Shown here: positions 34,429 to 43,730 of the stretch, piece by piece
Layout of the letters: each line of letters starts with the position of its first letter
How positions within the stretch are numbered: the first letter of the stretch is position 1
Assembly (NCBI GenBank): GCA_021787845.1
Contig: JAJYLH010000001.1
Span: 302,736-366,735, forward strand
Direction of reading: 5' to 3'
DNA from: Myxococcales bacterium
GTDB lineage: Bacteria; Myxococcota; Myxococcia; Myxococcales; JAJYLH01
Length of the DNA: 64,000 nucleotides
Notes under the pieces: generated by a model
Databases searched by the model: none
What the model was told of the DNA's origin: nothing
What the model saw: the letters and a program-made list of their open reading frames with translations, nothing else
Made by a program: the position numbers and the translations under genes

Positions 34429-35390
34429 TGGTTGATCACGACCAGGCACCCCCGGCAGGCGGTGTCCGGGTTACGCACTTCGCGGTAGCCGCCGGTGTCG
34501 CCGAGGGCCACCGGCACCGCGACGCCGGCGACGACCACCGCGGCGGCGGCGATCCACACCCAGGGGCGCTGAAAGAACGGCGTTGCGGGTTCTTCCTCTT
34601 CCTCGTCACCCTCTTGCGCTGCTGCTTCGCTGGTGGGCTGCGGGATGGCGGCGGCGACGAAGCCCGCCGAGGAGGGTGGCGTTTCGCCGGAGCGCTCGGC
34701 GAGCGTCGGCGGCGCCGGAAGCAAGCCGGGAGCGGTCGTGGCTGGCTTGGCCGGGGGCGCGGCGGCGGTCGGCGCGGCCAAGCTGAGGTCGAGATCGCTC
34801 CCGGCCGGCGGCTTCGCTCCCGGTGGGTTGGAGGCGAGACCGAGGTCGAGGCCGAGCCCGACGTCCGGGCCGGCGGCGAGGCGCCCGTTGCGATAGCGGA
34901 GGGTGGGGGTCGCGACGTATTCCGCGAACGGCTTCACCCGGAACCACTTGCGGTAGGGGTGCAGGCCGCGGTGGAGGATGACGAGCTTGTGGCGGCCGGG
35001 TTCGATCGGGCGTTGGCGAACGGGCAAGGAGCCGAGGCGATGGCCGTCGAGGAAGACCTTTCCCCCTCTCTCGGTGGTCTCGATGGTCAAGAGCGCCCGC
35101 TGCTCCCGAGCGACGGCGATGACGGTGAGCTTCTGCCCTGGCCGGATGCGGAAGCGCTTCTGGAAGGCGATGAGCCCGGCCTTGAGCACCCGCACGGTGT
35201 GGACGCCGGCGCGCACCTGGAAGGGGTCGACGGGCACGGTGCCGATGTACTCGCCGTCGACGGTGACCTGCGCGCCGGCGACCGGGCAGCGCACGCGAAC
35301 GGTGCCCGGGCGGAGGGCGAGCGCCGCGGGCGCGAAGGCGAGAAGCGCTCCCAGCCAGACGGCGCCGAGGCAGGTTCCAGATGATCTCAT
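34425..35390 (-). CDS. PEGA-domain membrane protein
   Basis: A 321-residue exported protein. After a signal sequence (LGAVWLGALLAFAPAALA) come two PEGA units (VRCPVAGAQVTVDGEYIGTVPV and ERGGKVFLDGHRLGSLPV). A Pro/Ala-rich linker and an acidic stretch (DEEEEEPATP) lead to a C-terminal membrane helix (WVWIAAAAVVVAGVAVPVAL) and a Cys pair (TACRGC). PEGA domains are surface-layer or chaperone-usher-like modules. ATG 35390. Translationally coupled to the M1-like peptidase (ATGA). Confidence 0.8.
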   Translation of the reverse strand: MRSSGTCLGAVWLGALLAFAPAALALRPGTVRVRCPVAGAQVTVDGEYIGTVPVDPFQVRAGVHTVRVLKAGLIAFQKRFRIRPGQKLTVIAVAREQRALLTIETTERGGKVFLDGHRLGSLPVRQRPIEPGRHKLVILHRGLHPYRKWFRVKPFAEYVATPTLRYRNGRLAAGPDVGLGLDLGLASNPPGAKPPAGSDLDLSLAAPTAAAPPAKPATTAPGLLPAPPTLAERSGETPPSSAGFVAAAIPQPTSEAAAQEGDEEEEEPATPFFQRPWVWIAAAAVVVAGVAVPVALGDTGGYREVRNPDTACRGCLVVINQ

Positions 35391-35615
35391 GGGCTCATCG
35401 TACCATGCGCGTCGGCGCGCCCCGAGCGGATCTGCGACGGAGTTCGACGGTAGCTCGGGCATCTTCGGATGCGCCAGCGCACGTCGGTCGGCGAGTGCCG
35501 CAGGGACACGAGAAGGCGCGGCCGAGGTTTCGGCGAGCGCGGGTGGCTTGCTTGGAGGCCCGCGATGCTCGTACACTTCGCCTCCCTTTTTCTGGGGTTG
35601 TCGGGAGTCTCAAGC

Positions 35616-37733
35616 ATGTCGCCCTTCGCCTTCCGCCGGATCGGATCGTTCGCCCTGCTCGCGTTCGCTCTCGCCGCATGGAACTGCACGTGCTCGAACG
35701 ACAAGGTCACCCACCACCACTGCACCGCCGATTCGCAGTGCCCGGCGGGGACCTTCTGCGACGTCGATCGCTCCCAGCCTTCCGGCGACGACGACAACGG
35801 CTGTCACAACTCGAAGTTCCAATGCACCGAAGAAGGCCAGTGCTGCCCTGGCCAGGACTGTCCGAGCGCGGGCATCTGCTTCGACAAGGGCGTGCGCTGT
35901 ACCTTGGGCGACAGCTCGACCTGCACCGTCGCTGGCCAGGTCTGCAAGGTCGCCGCCGGCGCCCCGTCCACCGACGACCCCACCTGTACCTTCGACCGCT
36001 GCAGCGCGAGCAATGCTTGCGCCGACGGGCTCTCCTGCTTCAACGGCTACTGCGTGGGAGAGCCGCCCTGCCACGGCGGGTGCGCGGCCGGCTCGGTCTG
36101 CACCCCGGTCAACAATCGCTGCTTCCAGATCGACCCCAAGCTGTTCCCGAAGAGCTGCAGCCAGTCGTGCGAGCCGGGAACGATTCTCGTGTTCAAGAAC
36201 GGCTACAACGTCTTCAACCGGTGCAACCGCCAGGACTTCGAGTGCGCATGCGAGCCGCTGCCGCCGGTCAAGTCGAACGACCTCGCGCGCTACTCGTCCG
36301 CCGCGATGGGCAAGAACGAGCTCCTGGTGTCCGCCTACGACGGCGACCACGGCGACCTCGTGATGCACGAGATCGACAAGGCGTCGCTGAAGATCACGAA
36401 GACGACGTGGATCGACGGGGTGCCGACGACCGGCGCGGTCATCGGCGACCCGAACGGTCCGCGCGGCGGCCGCGACGCGCCCGGACCGGACGTCGGGCGT
36501 TACACCTCCCTCGCCTACGACTCCTCGACCGACACCACGCACATCGCCTACTACGCGGTGGAAGACGACTCGGTGACGCCGCCGACGCCGATCGGCGATC
36601 TCAAATACGCGACCAAGACCGGCAGCGGTCCCTGGAAGGTCAGCACGGTGGACGGCTCCGCTGCCGACGGGTCCGACACCGGCGACGTCGGAATGTACGC
36701 CTCGCTCACCCTCTCGCCGGACGGCTTTCCGGTGATCGCGTACTTCCAGAAAGCCGGAACCGGCAACAACCTCTACCAGAGCGCGGTCAAGGTCGCGCGG
36801 GCGAAGGTGCGCCAGCCGCAGTCGCAGTCCGACTGGACCATCACGACCATCGAGACCGGTCCTGTTCCCCCTCCGCCCTGCTCGAGCCCCGCCTGCCAGG
36901 CGACCGAGGTCTGCACCCAGAGCACCTCGAACCCGAACGGCGAGTGCCGGACCAAGGCGCAGGACGGCGCCTGCAATCCGGCGTGCAAGTCGACCCAGGC
37001 CTGTGCGCTCAACGCCTCCGGGCAGGCGGCCTGCTTCGACTCGCTGCGCGCTTCCACCCTCGCCCAGCTCCCCGACGGCGACGGCTTGTTCCCGTCGGTC
37101 CGCTACCTCGACTCGAAGCCGGTGGTGGTCTGGTACGACCACACCGACGGCGTCTTGAAGGGCGTCATCGCCGCGAGCGACTCGGCCGCGGCCGGCGCCT
37201 CGTTCGTCGCCTCGGACATCAAGGTGCTCGACGACGGCGTCCAGCCGAACGCCCCGGCCGGGTCGACCCCGGACGACGTCGGCCGCTTCGCGAGCCTCGC
37301 GGTAGGCGGGAGCGGTGCGGCTCACCGTCTGGCGGTCGCCTACTACGACGTGACCCTCCGACAACTGCGCGTGCTCGCCGCGGACGACGGATGGGCGAAC
37401 GAGACCCCGGTCGGGCAGCGGGTCGTGGACAACGGCGCGGGAGCGAACCCGGAAGAAGACCCGCTGCTCTTCGTCGGGGCCAACCCGTCGCTCCGGTTCG
37501 ACGCCCAGAACGCCCTCGAGGTCGCCTACCAGGACTCGACCTCGAACGACCTGCGGCTGGCGGTCCAGCAGGGGAGCACCTGGAAGCTCTCCACTCTCCA
37601 GAGCCAGGGCGCCTGCGGGTTCTACGCGAACCTCGTCGTCGACGGGCAGGACCGGTACGCGACGAGCGCCCTCATCAAGGCGAAGAGCGCCACCCAGAGC
37701 GCCAACCAACTGGTCGCCTTGAAGGTCCCCTAG
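35616..37733 (+). CDS. large Cys-rich lipoprotein, beta-propeller-like
   Basis: A 705-residue exported protein. The N-terminus MSPFAFRRIGSFALLAFALAAWNC looks like a lipoprotein signal with Cys24. Residues about 30-210 are very Cys-rich (CPAGTFC, CTEEGQCCPGQDCP, CTFDRCSASNACADGLSC). A second Cys cluster (CSSPACQATEVC) lies in the middle. The rest is repetitive: GDVGMYASLTLSPDGFPVIAY, FPSVRYLDSKPVVVWYD and VGRFASLAVGG, likely beta-propeller blades. ATG 35616 (GGGAG) is preferred; ATG 35565 (GGAGG) is also possible. Function unknown; probably surface-exposed. Confidence 0.8.
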   Translation: MSPFAFRRIGSFALLAFALAAWNCTCSNDKVTHHHCTADSQCPAGTFCDVDRSQPSGDDDNGCHNSKFQCTEEGQCCPGQDCPSAGICFDKGVRCTLGDSSTCTVAGQVCKVAAGAPSTDDPTCTFDRCSASNACADGLSCFNGYCVGEPPCHGGCAAGSVCTPVNNRCFQIDPKLFPKSCSQSCEPGTILVFKNGYNVFNRCNRQDFECACEPLPPVKSNDLARYSSAAMGKNELLVSAYDGDHGDLVMHEIDKASLKITKTTWIDGVPTTGAVIGDPNGPRGGRDAPGPDVGRYTSLAYDSSTDTTHIAYYAVEDDSVTPPTPIGDLKYATKTGSGPWKVSTVDGSAADGSDTGDVGMYASLTLSPDGFPVIAYFQKAGTGNNLYQSAVKVARAKVRQPQSQSDWTITTIETGPVPPPPCSSPACQATEVCTQSTSNPNGECRTKAQDGACNPACKSTQACALNASGQAACFDSLRASTLAQLPDGDGLFPSVRYLDSKPVVVWYDHTDGVLKGVIAASDSAAAGASFVASDIKVLDDGVQPNAPAGSTPDDVGRFASLAVGGSGAAHRLAVAYYDVTLRQLRVLAADDGWANETPVGQRVVDNGAGANPEEDPLLFVGANPSLRFDAQNALEVAYQDSTSNDLRLAVQQGSTWKLSTLQSQGACGFYANLVVDGQDRYATSALIKAKSATQSANQLVALKVP

Positions 37734-37865
37734 GGCTCTTGGCGCCCCGCGCCACGAGCGGCGCCTGGCTCTTGCGTCCCGTGGCGCCGCTGCGCTAAGA
37801 GGGAGCGCCTGTGCTTCGCAGTGGCTTCGGACCGCTGACCTTCCTTTCGGCGAGGTGAAAGACAG

Positions 37866-39416
37866 ATGCGCAAGGTTGCGGGGCTCGTCGGCTTGATCGC
37901 CCTGGCCGGGTGCAGCGCCCAGATCATCAGCACGCCCTATCAGCAGTACGAGATACACCTCTCGGGACCGGACCCGCAGTACGTCGGCAAGCCGGGTGGG
38001 CCGCAGGACCCGTTCGCGCTGACCAGCAAGTACACCGTGACGGTCGACTACTGGGCGGACCAAGCGGGCACGGTCCCGTACGGGAAGGGCGCGAGCGGCT
38101 TTTCGCCGCGGCACACCTTCAACGTCGTGGGAACTTCGACCACCATCACCCTCGGCGGGGGCCAGCAGGTGCTGCCGCAGGTCAGCGGCGAAAATATCTA
38201 TCTTCAGAGTGAAGTGGACGGCTACGACGACTCGGGAAACCTGGTCGCGCGGGCGCGATGCCCCGTGGAAGAGCTGCAGCCGACCAGCAGCGCTTCCGGG
38301 CCCGTCGTGTGCACGGCGTTCTACGGGCTCATCGGCCGCTGGAACCCGATCAACGGTCCGAACACGCCGCGCTACTCGTTCGCGGCGGCGGCGCTGCCGG
38401 ACGGGCGGGTGGTCATCGGCGGCGGGAAGCAGGCAGGAGCGAGCGAGAGCTCGGCGCCGCTGGCGAGCGTCGAGGTGTACGAGCCGACGACGCCGGACCC
38501 GAAGAACGACGGCTACTACGGGGTCTGGCGCGCCGGGAGCAGCCTGACGCTCTCGAAGGCGCGCTACGAGCTGACCGCCTCGGTCACCACCTCGGTCACC
38601 ACGGACGGCGAGGTGTTCTTCGCGGGCGGCAAGTATGACGACCACAACTACTCGGACGCGGTCGACATCTTCGACGGGGGGTCCGGAGGGATTCTCGCGT
38701 CGCAGCAGCTTCCGGAGCCGCGGGCGGAGCACGCCTCGACGACGTACGGCGGCAACTCGGTGTTGATCGCGGGCGGGATGAGCGGTCAGACCGGCGCGGA
38801 CAGCAACGTCGTTCTGCTGACGACGGCGAATCAGCCGAACAACCTGACCTCGCTCGCGGGGGACGTGCGCCAGTACGGCTGCATGGCGGCGGTCAGCCCG
38901 AGCGAGGTCGTCTACTGCGGGGGCGGGCAGGCGACCTGCGAGGACTTCAACGGCACGAGCCAGACCTTCGCGATCTTGGGGAACATGCGCGCCTCGCGCG
39001 ACGACGTGAAGTGCGCGGCGGTCGGGGGCGCCGTCTACCTCATCGGCGGCATCGCGGACACGAGCGCGGACGCCAAGCGGATCGAGGTCTGGAAGAGCGG
39101 CGCCGTCACCCAATTCGACTCGAGCCCGTGGGCGGCGTTGACGGACCACGAGGTGGCGGTGGCGAACGGAAAGGTGGTGGTGGCCGGCGGCTACGTGCCC
39201 GGGACGACGACCCCGCTCAAGGTGGGCTTCTGGTTCGACCCGGCGGTCAAGGGCGGCGAGCACCAGATCAAAGGATCGGGCGTGGAGATGTCGGTCGGGC
39301 GGGCGGACTTCCAGATGGTGGGCTTGCCCGACGGAACGGTGATGGCCGTCGGCGGGAAGACTTCCGGCTCCGGGCCGGGAGCGGAGATCTTCGTGGTGCC
39401 GGACAGCGGGAGCTGA
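37866..39416 (+). CDS. kelch-repeat lipoprotein
   Basis: A 516-residue predicted lipoprotein: MRKVAGLVGLIALAGCSAQ, lipobox LAGC, Cys16. After an N-terminal beta domain come kelch-like blades with conserved GG/Y/W blocks (YSFAAAALPDGRVVIGGG, RYELTASVTT, AEHASTTYGGNSVLIAGG, DHEVAVANGKVVVAGG, RADFQMVGLPDG). It is probably a six- to seven-bladed propeller exposed on the cell surface. It is 132 bases downstream of the large Cys-rich lipoprotein and may belong to the same transcript. Confidence 0.82.
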   Translation: MRKVAGLVGLIALAGCSAQIISTPYQQYEIHLSGPDPQYVGKPGGPQDPFALTSKYTVTVDYWADQAGTVPYGKGASGFSPRHTFNVVGTSTTITLGGGQQVLPQVSGENIYLQSEVDGYDDSGNLVARARCPVEELQPTSSASGPVVCTAFYGLIGRWNPINGPNTPRYSFAAAALPDGRVVIGGGKQAGASESSAPLASVEVYEPTTPDPKNDGYYGVWRAGSSLTLSKARYELTASVTTSVTTDGEVFFAGGKYDDHNYSDAVDIFDGGSGGILASQQLPEPRAEHASTTYGGNSVLIAGGMSGQTGADSNVVLLTTANQPNNLTSLAGDVRQYGCMAAVSPSEVVYCGGGQATCEDFNGTSQTFAILGNMRASRDDVKCAAVGGAVYLIGGIADTSADAKRIEVWKSGAVTQFDSSPWAALTDHEVAVANGKVVVAGGYVPGTTTPLKVGFWFDPAVKGGEHQIKGSGVEMSVGRADFQMVGLPDGTVMAVGGKTSGSGPGAEIFVVPDSGS

Positions 39417-39444
39417 CCTCCGCGCCCCTCGCTCCTCTCGCCCG

Positions 39445-39462
39445 ATCGACCGGCCGGTCGAT
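39445..39462. repeat. perfect 18-base palindrome
   Basis: ATCGACCGGCCGGTCGAT is a perfect palindrome 28 bases after the kelch gene stop and 78 bases before the MFS gene. It is a candidate dimeric regulator site or terminator stem. Confidence 0.5.
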
Positions 39463-39539
39463 GGCGCGTTTGCCGCTCCCGGCCGACCTCTTGAGGCATC
39501 ATCGGCGCCCGCCGCGCGCGAGGGCGGCGTTCTCGAGGC

Positions 39540-40937
39540 GTGCCGATTCCTGAGACCGTTCCCTCTCCGCCGGTAACCGAGACCGCTGCCACACAGCCGC
39601 AGCCGCCGGTCGCCGAGCCCGCGCCGCCCGAGCCGAGCCGCCCGAAAGGGCTGCCGCCCTCCGCCTGGGTGAGCACCACCTACTTCGCTGAAGGGCTGCC
39701 GTACATGCTGGTGCGGGCCCTCACCGGCGTCTACTTCACCGACCTCGGGCTGCGCGAATCGATCATCGGCTACCTGAACTTCTTGGGGCTGCCCTGGAAC
39801 TTCAAGTTCACCTGGGCGCCGCTCGTCGACTGGGTGGGCACCAAGCGCAAGTGGATGCTCGGGATTCAGGGCGCGCTGGTCGCGGGCTTCGGGCTCCTGG
39901 CGCTCCTCGTCGCTCTGGGGCCCAAGAGCGCTCCCGTCTGCCGTTCCCTCGCGGCGATGGCGCACGTCTTCGACCCGGTCACCGGGTGGTCGCACCGGAC
40001 GATCCTGCTCCTCTTGATCGGCCTCCTGGTGGTGCTCGCGTTCCTCTCGGCGACGCACGACGTCTCCATCGACGCCTATTACATCGAGGGGCTCCCGGAG
40101 AAGAAGGACCAGGCGAAGTACACCGGCCTGAGGGTCACCGCCTACCGGGTCGCGGCGCTCTCCGCCAAGAGCGCTCTCGTCCTCTTCGCGTGGTGGCTGA
40201 ACTTCGGCTTGGGCGCGCTGGCGCTCGGCGTGCTCTTCGTCGCCCACCTCTTCGGGGCTCCTCGCTTCGCCGAGGACCTGGAGCCGCGCCGCCTCGAGCG
40301 TCCGAAGCTGTGGTCGCACCTCGAAGAGACCCTCACGAGCTACCTCGCGCAGGACCGCGTGTGGGTGATTCTCGCGTTCATCCCCCTCTACAAGGTAGGG
40401 GATGCGCTCCTGTTCGGCATGAACACGACCTTCCTCATGCGCGAGCTGCACGTCACCCGGCCGCAGCTTTCCTGGCTGAGCCTGCTCGGGACCTTCGCCG
40501 CGATCGCGGGGACGTTGGGCGGCGCCTGGCTCATCGAGCGCCATGGCCTCAAGCGGATGATGTGGCCCCTGACCCTGGCGATGAACCTGACGCTCTGGGC
40601 CTACGTCTACCTCGCCTGGGCGACGCCCTCGGCGGCGACGACCCGCGGCGTCTGGCTCATCGCGGTGATTCACGTCTACGAGAACCTCGCCGCCGCCCTC
40701 GGCGACGCGGCGCTGACGATCTTCCTCATCTACACCTGCAAGCCCGCCCACAAGGCGGCGCACTTCGCCGTCGGCACCGCCATCGCGTCGCTCGCGAGCA
40801 CCGTGTTCGGAGGGTTTTCCGGGGCCTACGTCGAGGCCCACGGCTACCTGAGCCTCTACCTCGTCGCCTTCGCCGCGTCGGTGCCGGCAATGGGGCTCTT
40901 GTTCTTCCTCCCGCTCACCGATCGCGCGAAACGGTGA
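39540..40937 (+). CDS. AmpG-like MFS transporter
   Basis: A 465-residue inner-membrane protein with about twelve to fourteen hydrophobic segments. After a Pro/Ala-rich cytosolic N-terminus (about 40 residues), AWVSTTYFAEGLPYMLVRAL ... GLPWNFKFTWAPLVDWVGTKRKW matches the AmpG/acetyl-CoA-transporter branch of the MFS. GTG 39540. It may import muropeptides or a related substrate. The 3' end overlaps the convergent gene by 23 bases. Confidence 0.85.
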   Translation: MPIPETVPSPPVTETAATQPQPPVAEPAPPEPSRPKGLPPSAWVSTTYFAEGLPYMLVRALTGVYFTDLGLRESIIGYLNFLGLPWNFKFTWAPLVDWVGTKRKWMLGIQGALVAGFGLLALLVALGPKSAPVCRSLAAMAHVFDPVTGWSHRTILLLLIGLLVVLAFLSATHDVSIDAYYIEGLPEKKDQAKYTGLRVTAYRVAALSAKSALVLFAWWLNFGLGALALGVLFVAHLFGAPRFAEDLEPRRLERPKLWSHLEETLTSYLAQDRVWVILAFIPLYKVGDALLFGMNTTFLMRELHVTRPQLSWLSLLGTFAAIAGTLGGAWLIERHGLKRMMWPLTLAMNLTLWAYVYLAWATPSAATTRGVWLIAVIHVYENLAAALGDAALTIFLIYTCKPAHKAAHFAVGTAIASLASTVFGGFSGAYVEAHGYLSLYLVAFAASVPAMGLLFFLPLTDRAKR

Positions 40938-42183
40938 GGCCCCAGCTCTCGACGACCTGGTCGAGGCGCCCGAAGCCGTCGCCCCGGTCGTCGCCGTAGA
41001 AGCGGGCGGCGCCGAGCTCGTGGGCAATCCAGTCGCCGAGCTCGGCCGCGGCTTCCTCGAGGGTGTGGTGCACCCGGGTCGGGAGCGGGTCGAAGGTCTG
41101 GAACCGGACGCGTTTCTCTTGGGCGTCGAATTCCCAGACGCCGGTGATGAGGCCGCCCTGGACGAGGAAGTGCTGGTGGACAGCGCTGCCGCCCCCCGCG
41201 GGCACCAGCCGGCCGCGCCAGTCGGCGAGCCTCACCTCGCGGTGCGCCGCCGGCAGGAGCGAGCGCAGGTCGCGGTCGTGGCCGATGAGCGGGTCGCGGA
41301 AGGGAACGAAGGCGACGCGGCCGGGCAGCGGCGGGGCGAAGGCGAGGAGGAGGTCGACCCGCTCGGCCGGCAGATAGTGCGGCTCCTTCTCGCCCTCGAC
41401 CTCGACCGGGGCGAGGCGAGCGTCGGCCATCGCCGCCCGCGCCTCGGTCATCGACGCGTCCGCCCAGAAGGCGAAGGCGCCGGCGGGCGCGGGACCGAAG
41501 GCGCCGAAGTAGAGCGACGCGAGGTGTGACAGCGCTTCTGCTCGGCTCGGTGGCGGCGGGAGCGGCTCGGGCGGGAGCGCGTAGACGAAGCTCTCCCGGT
41601 CGAGCCGGTGGTCTTTTTGCACGCGGAGAATGGCCCCCTGGACCACGAGCTCGCGCAAGACGAAGGTGAAGAGGCTGGGGATTCCCGCCTTGCGGCCGCG
41701 CTCGCTCCAGGGAACGCAGAGGGACTCGGGCAGGCGGGCGCGCAGGTCGTCGGCGGTGAGCGGTCCCGCTCCCAGCGCGGAGGCGATCGCCTCGGCGAGG
41801 CGCGCGCGCTTCTTTTCGTCGAGCGGCTCGCCGGCGAGCGACTTGACCCGGGCCTGGTGGGCGCGCGCGGCCGCGCCTAGGACGAACGGCGCGTCGGCGG
41901 CGGGTGCGAGCACCGTCGAGCCGTGGGCAAAGGGCAGGTCGAGGAGCTGGTGCAGATCGAAGACCGCGTGGTCGATGGCGCAACGCTCGTGGCGAGGGGC
42001 GCGGGCGTGTAGCGAGAGGTAGGGCGTCGCGCCGCCGGGAGTCGCGAAAAAGCCGACTGCGCGGGCGATTTCGCCGAGCGGCTCGTCGGTGCGCTGGTCG
42101 AGCCGCTGCGAGCACAGCCGGAAGGCGAGCAAGGTCTCGCGCGGGATGGCGCGGTCGAGCCCGCGGCGGGCCGGTGCGCTCAT
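40915..42183 (-). CDS. YcaQ/AlkZ-like winged-helix DNA-binding protein
   Basis: A 422-residue protein of the winged-helix DUF1006/HTH_42 type. FRLCSQRLDQRTDEPLGEIAR leads into the domain, with a LDLPFAHGSTVLAPAADAPF block. The winged helix covers AIASALGAGPLTADDLRARLP ... LFTFVLRELVVQGAILR, and SAVHQHFLVQGGLITGVWEF is near the C-terminus. E. coli YcaQ is an interstrand-crosslink glycosylase, so a DNA-repair role is possible, but the catalytic QxQ motif is not clearly seen. ATG 42183. Convergent overlap with the MFS gene. Confidence 0.72.
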   Translation of the reverse strand: MSAPARRGLDRAIPRETLLAFRLCSQRLDQRTDEPLGEIARAVGFFATPGGATPYLSLHARAPRHERCAIDHAVFDLHQLLDLPFAHGSTVLAPAADAPFVLGAAARAHQARVKSLAGEPLDEKKRARLAEAIASALGAGPLTADDLRARLPESLCVPWSERGRKAGIPSLFTFVLRELVVQGAILRVQKDHRLDRESFVYALPPEPLPPPPSRAEALSHLASLYFGAFGPAPAGAFAFWADASMTEARAAMADARLAPVEVEGEKEPHYLPAERVDLLLAFAPPLPGRVAFVPFRDPLIGHDRDLRSLLPAAHREVRLADWRGRLVPAGGGSAVHQHFLVQGGLITGVWEFDAQEKRVRFQTFDPLPTRVHHTLEEAAAELGDWIAHELGAARFYGDDRGDGFGRLDQVVESWGLTVSRDR

Positions 42184-42494
42184 CGATGCACCCCTTTTCC
42201 TCGAACGCGACGACGAAGAGCCCACCATCGCGCGGTCCGACCGGTCGCGCAAGCCGGTCGGCACCGGTGTCCGGGAACGGGCGAAGAGGCCCCCGGAGGA
42301 CGTCCGCCGACGGCTTGGGTCGCCTCTGGCCGGGGCCTCGGCGTGCGGCGACGGACAGCGCGCTGTGAGACGAGTCACAGCCTCGGATCGATTCGACGCT
42401 AGAATGCTCGGTTTGCGGCCGAACGCCGAGCCGGCTTTCTGGCCTCTTGGGTGGGCGGCGCTCTTGGTCCGAGGCCGTCCGAGGTGTTTCGAAC

Positions 42495-43724
42495 ATGCGT
42501 GCGCCCCGCTTTCTTCTGCTCTTCGCCGGAATCCTCGCGCTCGTTCCGGCGGCCGCCCGGGCCGACGCCTGGGTCACCGGGCACGGCGAGTCCGCCATCG
42601 AGGGGGACGACACCGCTACCGCCCGCCAGCGCGCGCTCCAAGCGGCCGAGCGGGACGCGGTCGAGAAGAAGCTCGGCGCCTTCATCGTCGCGGACTCTCA
42701 GACCAAGAGCTTTCAGCTCATGAAGGACGAGGTCCTCTCGACGGCGCAGGGTTACGTGACGGACGTCCAAGTCACCGGCGAGAAGCAGGCCGACGGCGTC
42801 TACCGGGTGGACATCAAGGCCCACGTCTCCCAGGGCAAGCTCGACGAGAGCGCGAAAGCGCGGCACCTGACGCTCGAGGCGATGAAGTACCCGCGCATCG
42901 GCATTCTCCTGGCGGAACAACACATCGGGCAGTTGGCGCCGGGGCGCTGGTGGTCGGGGGGGGGCGGCAGCGCTGCCGGTCAGATGGTGACCGTCGACCA
43001 GCGGCTCGCCGAGAACACGCTCATCGGCGAGTGGGCGGCCGACGGTTTTTCCTTCGTCGACATGGACGCGCTCGCCGGGAAGATTCGGGCGGCGAACGTG
43101 GTGTCGAACGACCCGTCCGCGAACCAGGTCCGGGAGATCTCGAACCTCCTCGACGCCGACCTTCTCATCGTCGGCACCTCGGTCGCCTCGCACCTGGGCA
43201 ACGTCTCCCAGGCTTTTGGCGCCGACACCGCCGGGACCGGCGGGCTCTTGTCGTGCAGAGCGTCGATCACCGCGCGGGTGTTCTATTCCGACAACGGCGA
43301 GATCCTGGCGACGAGCGACGAGAGCGCGACCACCCTCGCCCTGAGCGACCTGGTCTGCGAACGCCAGGCGACGAAGCTCGCGGTGCAGAAGCTCTCGAAG
43401 GACCTCGAGGCGAAGGTGCTGGTCGCCTTCAACCGGCGGGTGATGGGGCAGGGCCGCGTCCGGCTGAAGGTCGAGCACATCGGCTTTCGCGCGCTGCAAC
43501 TGCTCAAGAGCGCTCTCGGAAGCCATTTCGCGGTGGTGCGGTCGGTCGAGGAGAAGTCGTTCGGGCACGGGGTCGCCGACCTCGACTTGAAGGTGGACGG
43601 CGGCGATGCCGAGGGGCTCGCGGAGGACATCGCTGCTCGCGGTCTGGGCAAGGTCAAGGTCCAGGTGGTCGGGGTGACCGGGAACACCATCACCCTCGAC
43701 GCCGCCGCGCCGAAGGGACGGTAG
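42495..43724 (+). CDS. LPP20-like exported protein
   Basis: A 409-residue secreted protein with signal MRAPRFLLLFAGILALVPAAARA-D. The start of the mature chain, GHGESAIEGDDTATARQRALQAAERDAVEK, is the LPP20/flagellar-assembly (FlgT-like) N-terminal pattern. It is followed by a RFGVMDF-like domain (YPRIGILLAEQ) and a TolB-like fold with a DADLLIVGTSVASH strand. ATG 42495 has GAGGTG upstream. Six bases separate it from the FecR-domain gene, so the two probably act together at the envelope. Confidence 0.78.
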   Translation: MRAPRFLLLFAGILALVPAAARADAWVTGHGESAIEGDDTATARQRALQAAERDAVEKKLGAFIVADSQTKSFQLMKDEVLSTAQGYVTDVQVTGEKQADGVYRVDIKAHVSQGKLDESAKARHLTLEAMKYPRIGILLAEQHIGQLAPGRWWSGGGGSAAGQMVTVDQRLAENTLIGEWAADGFSFVDMDALAGKIRAANVVSNDPSANQVREISNLLDADLLIVGTSVASHLGNVSQAFGADTAGTGGLLSCRASITARVFYSDNGEILATSDESATTLALSDLVCERQATKLAVQKLSKDLEAKVLVAFNRRVMGQGRVRLKVEHIGFRALQLLKSALGSHFAVVRSVEEKSFGHGVADLDLKVDGGDAEGLAEDIAARGLGKVKVQVVGVTGNTITLDAAAPKGR

Positions 43725-43730
43725 AGCGCC

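Noticed and set aside
35610-41027. 1805-codon open frame on the minus strand
   Set aside because: It is antisense to two lipoprotein genes and an MFS gene with clear signals and motifs. Its sequence is Arg/Gly/Asp-rich without domains; long antisense frames are expected at this GC content.
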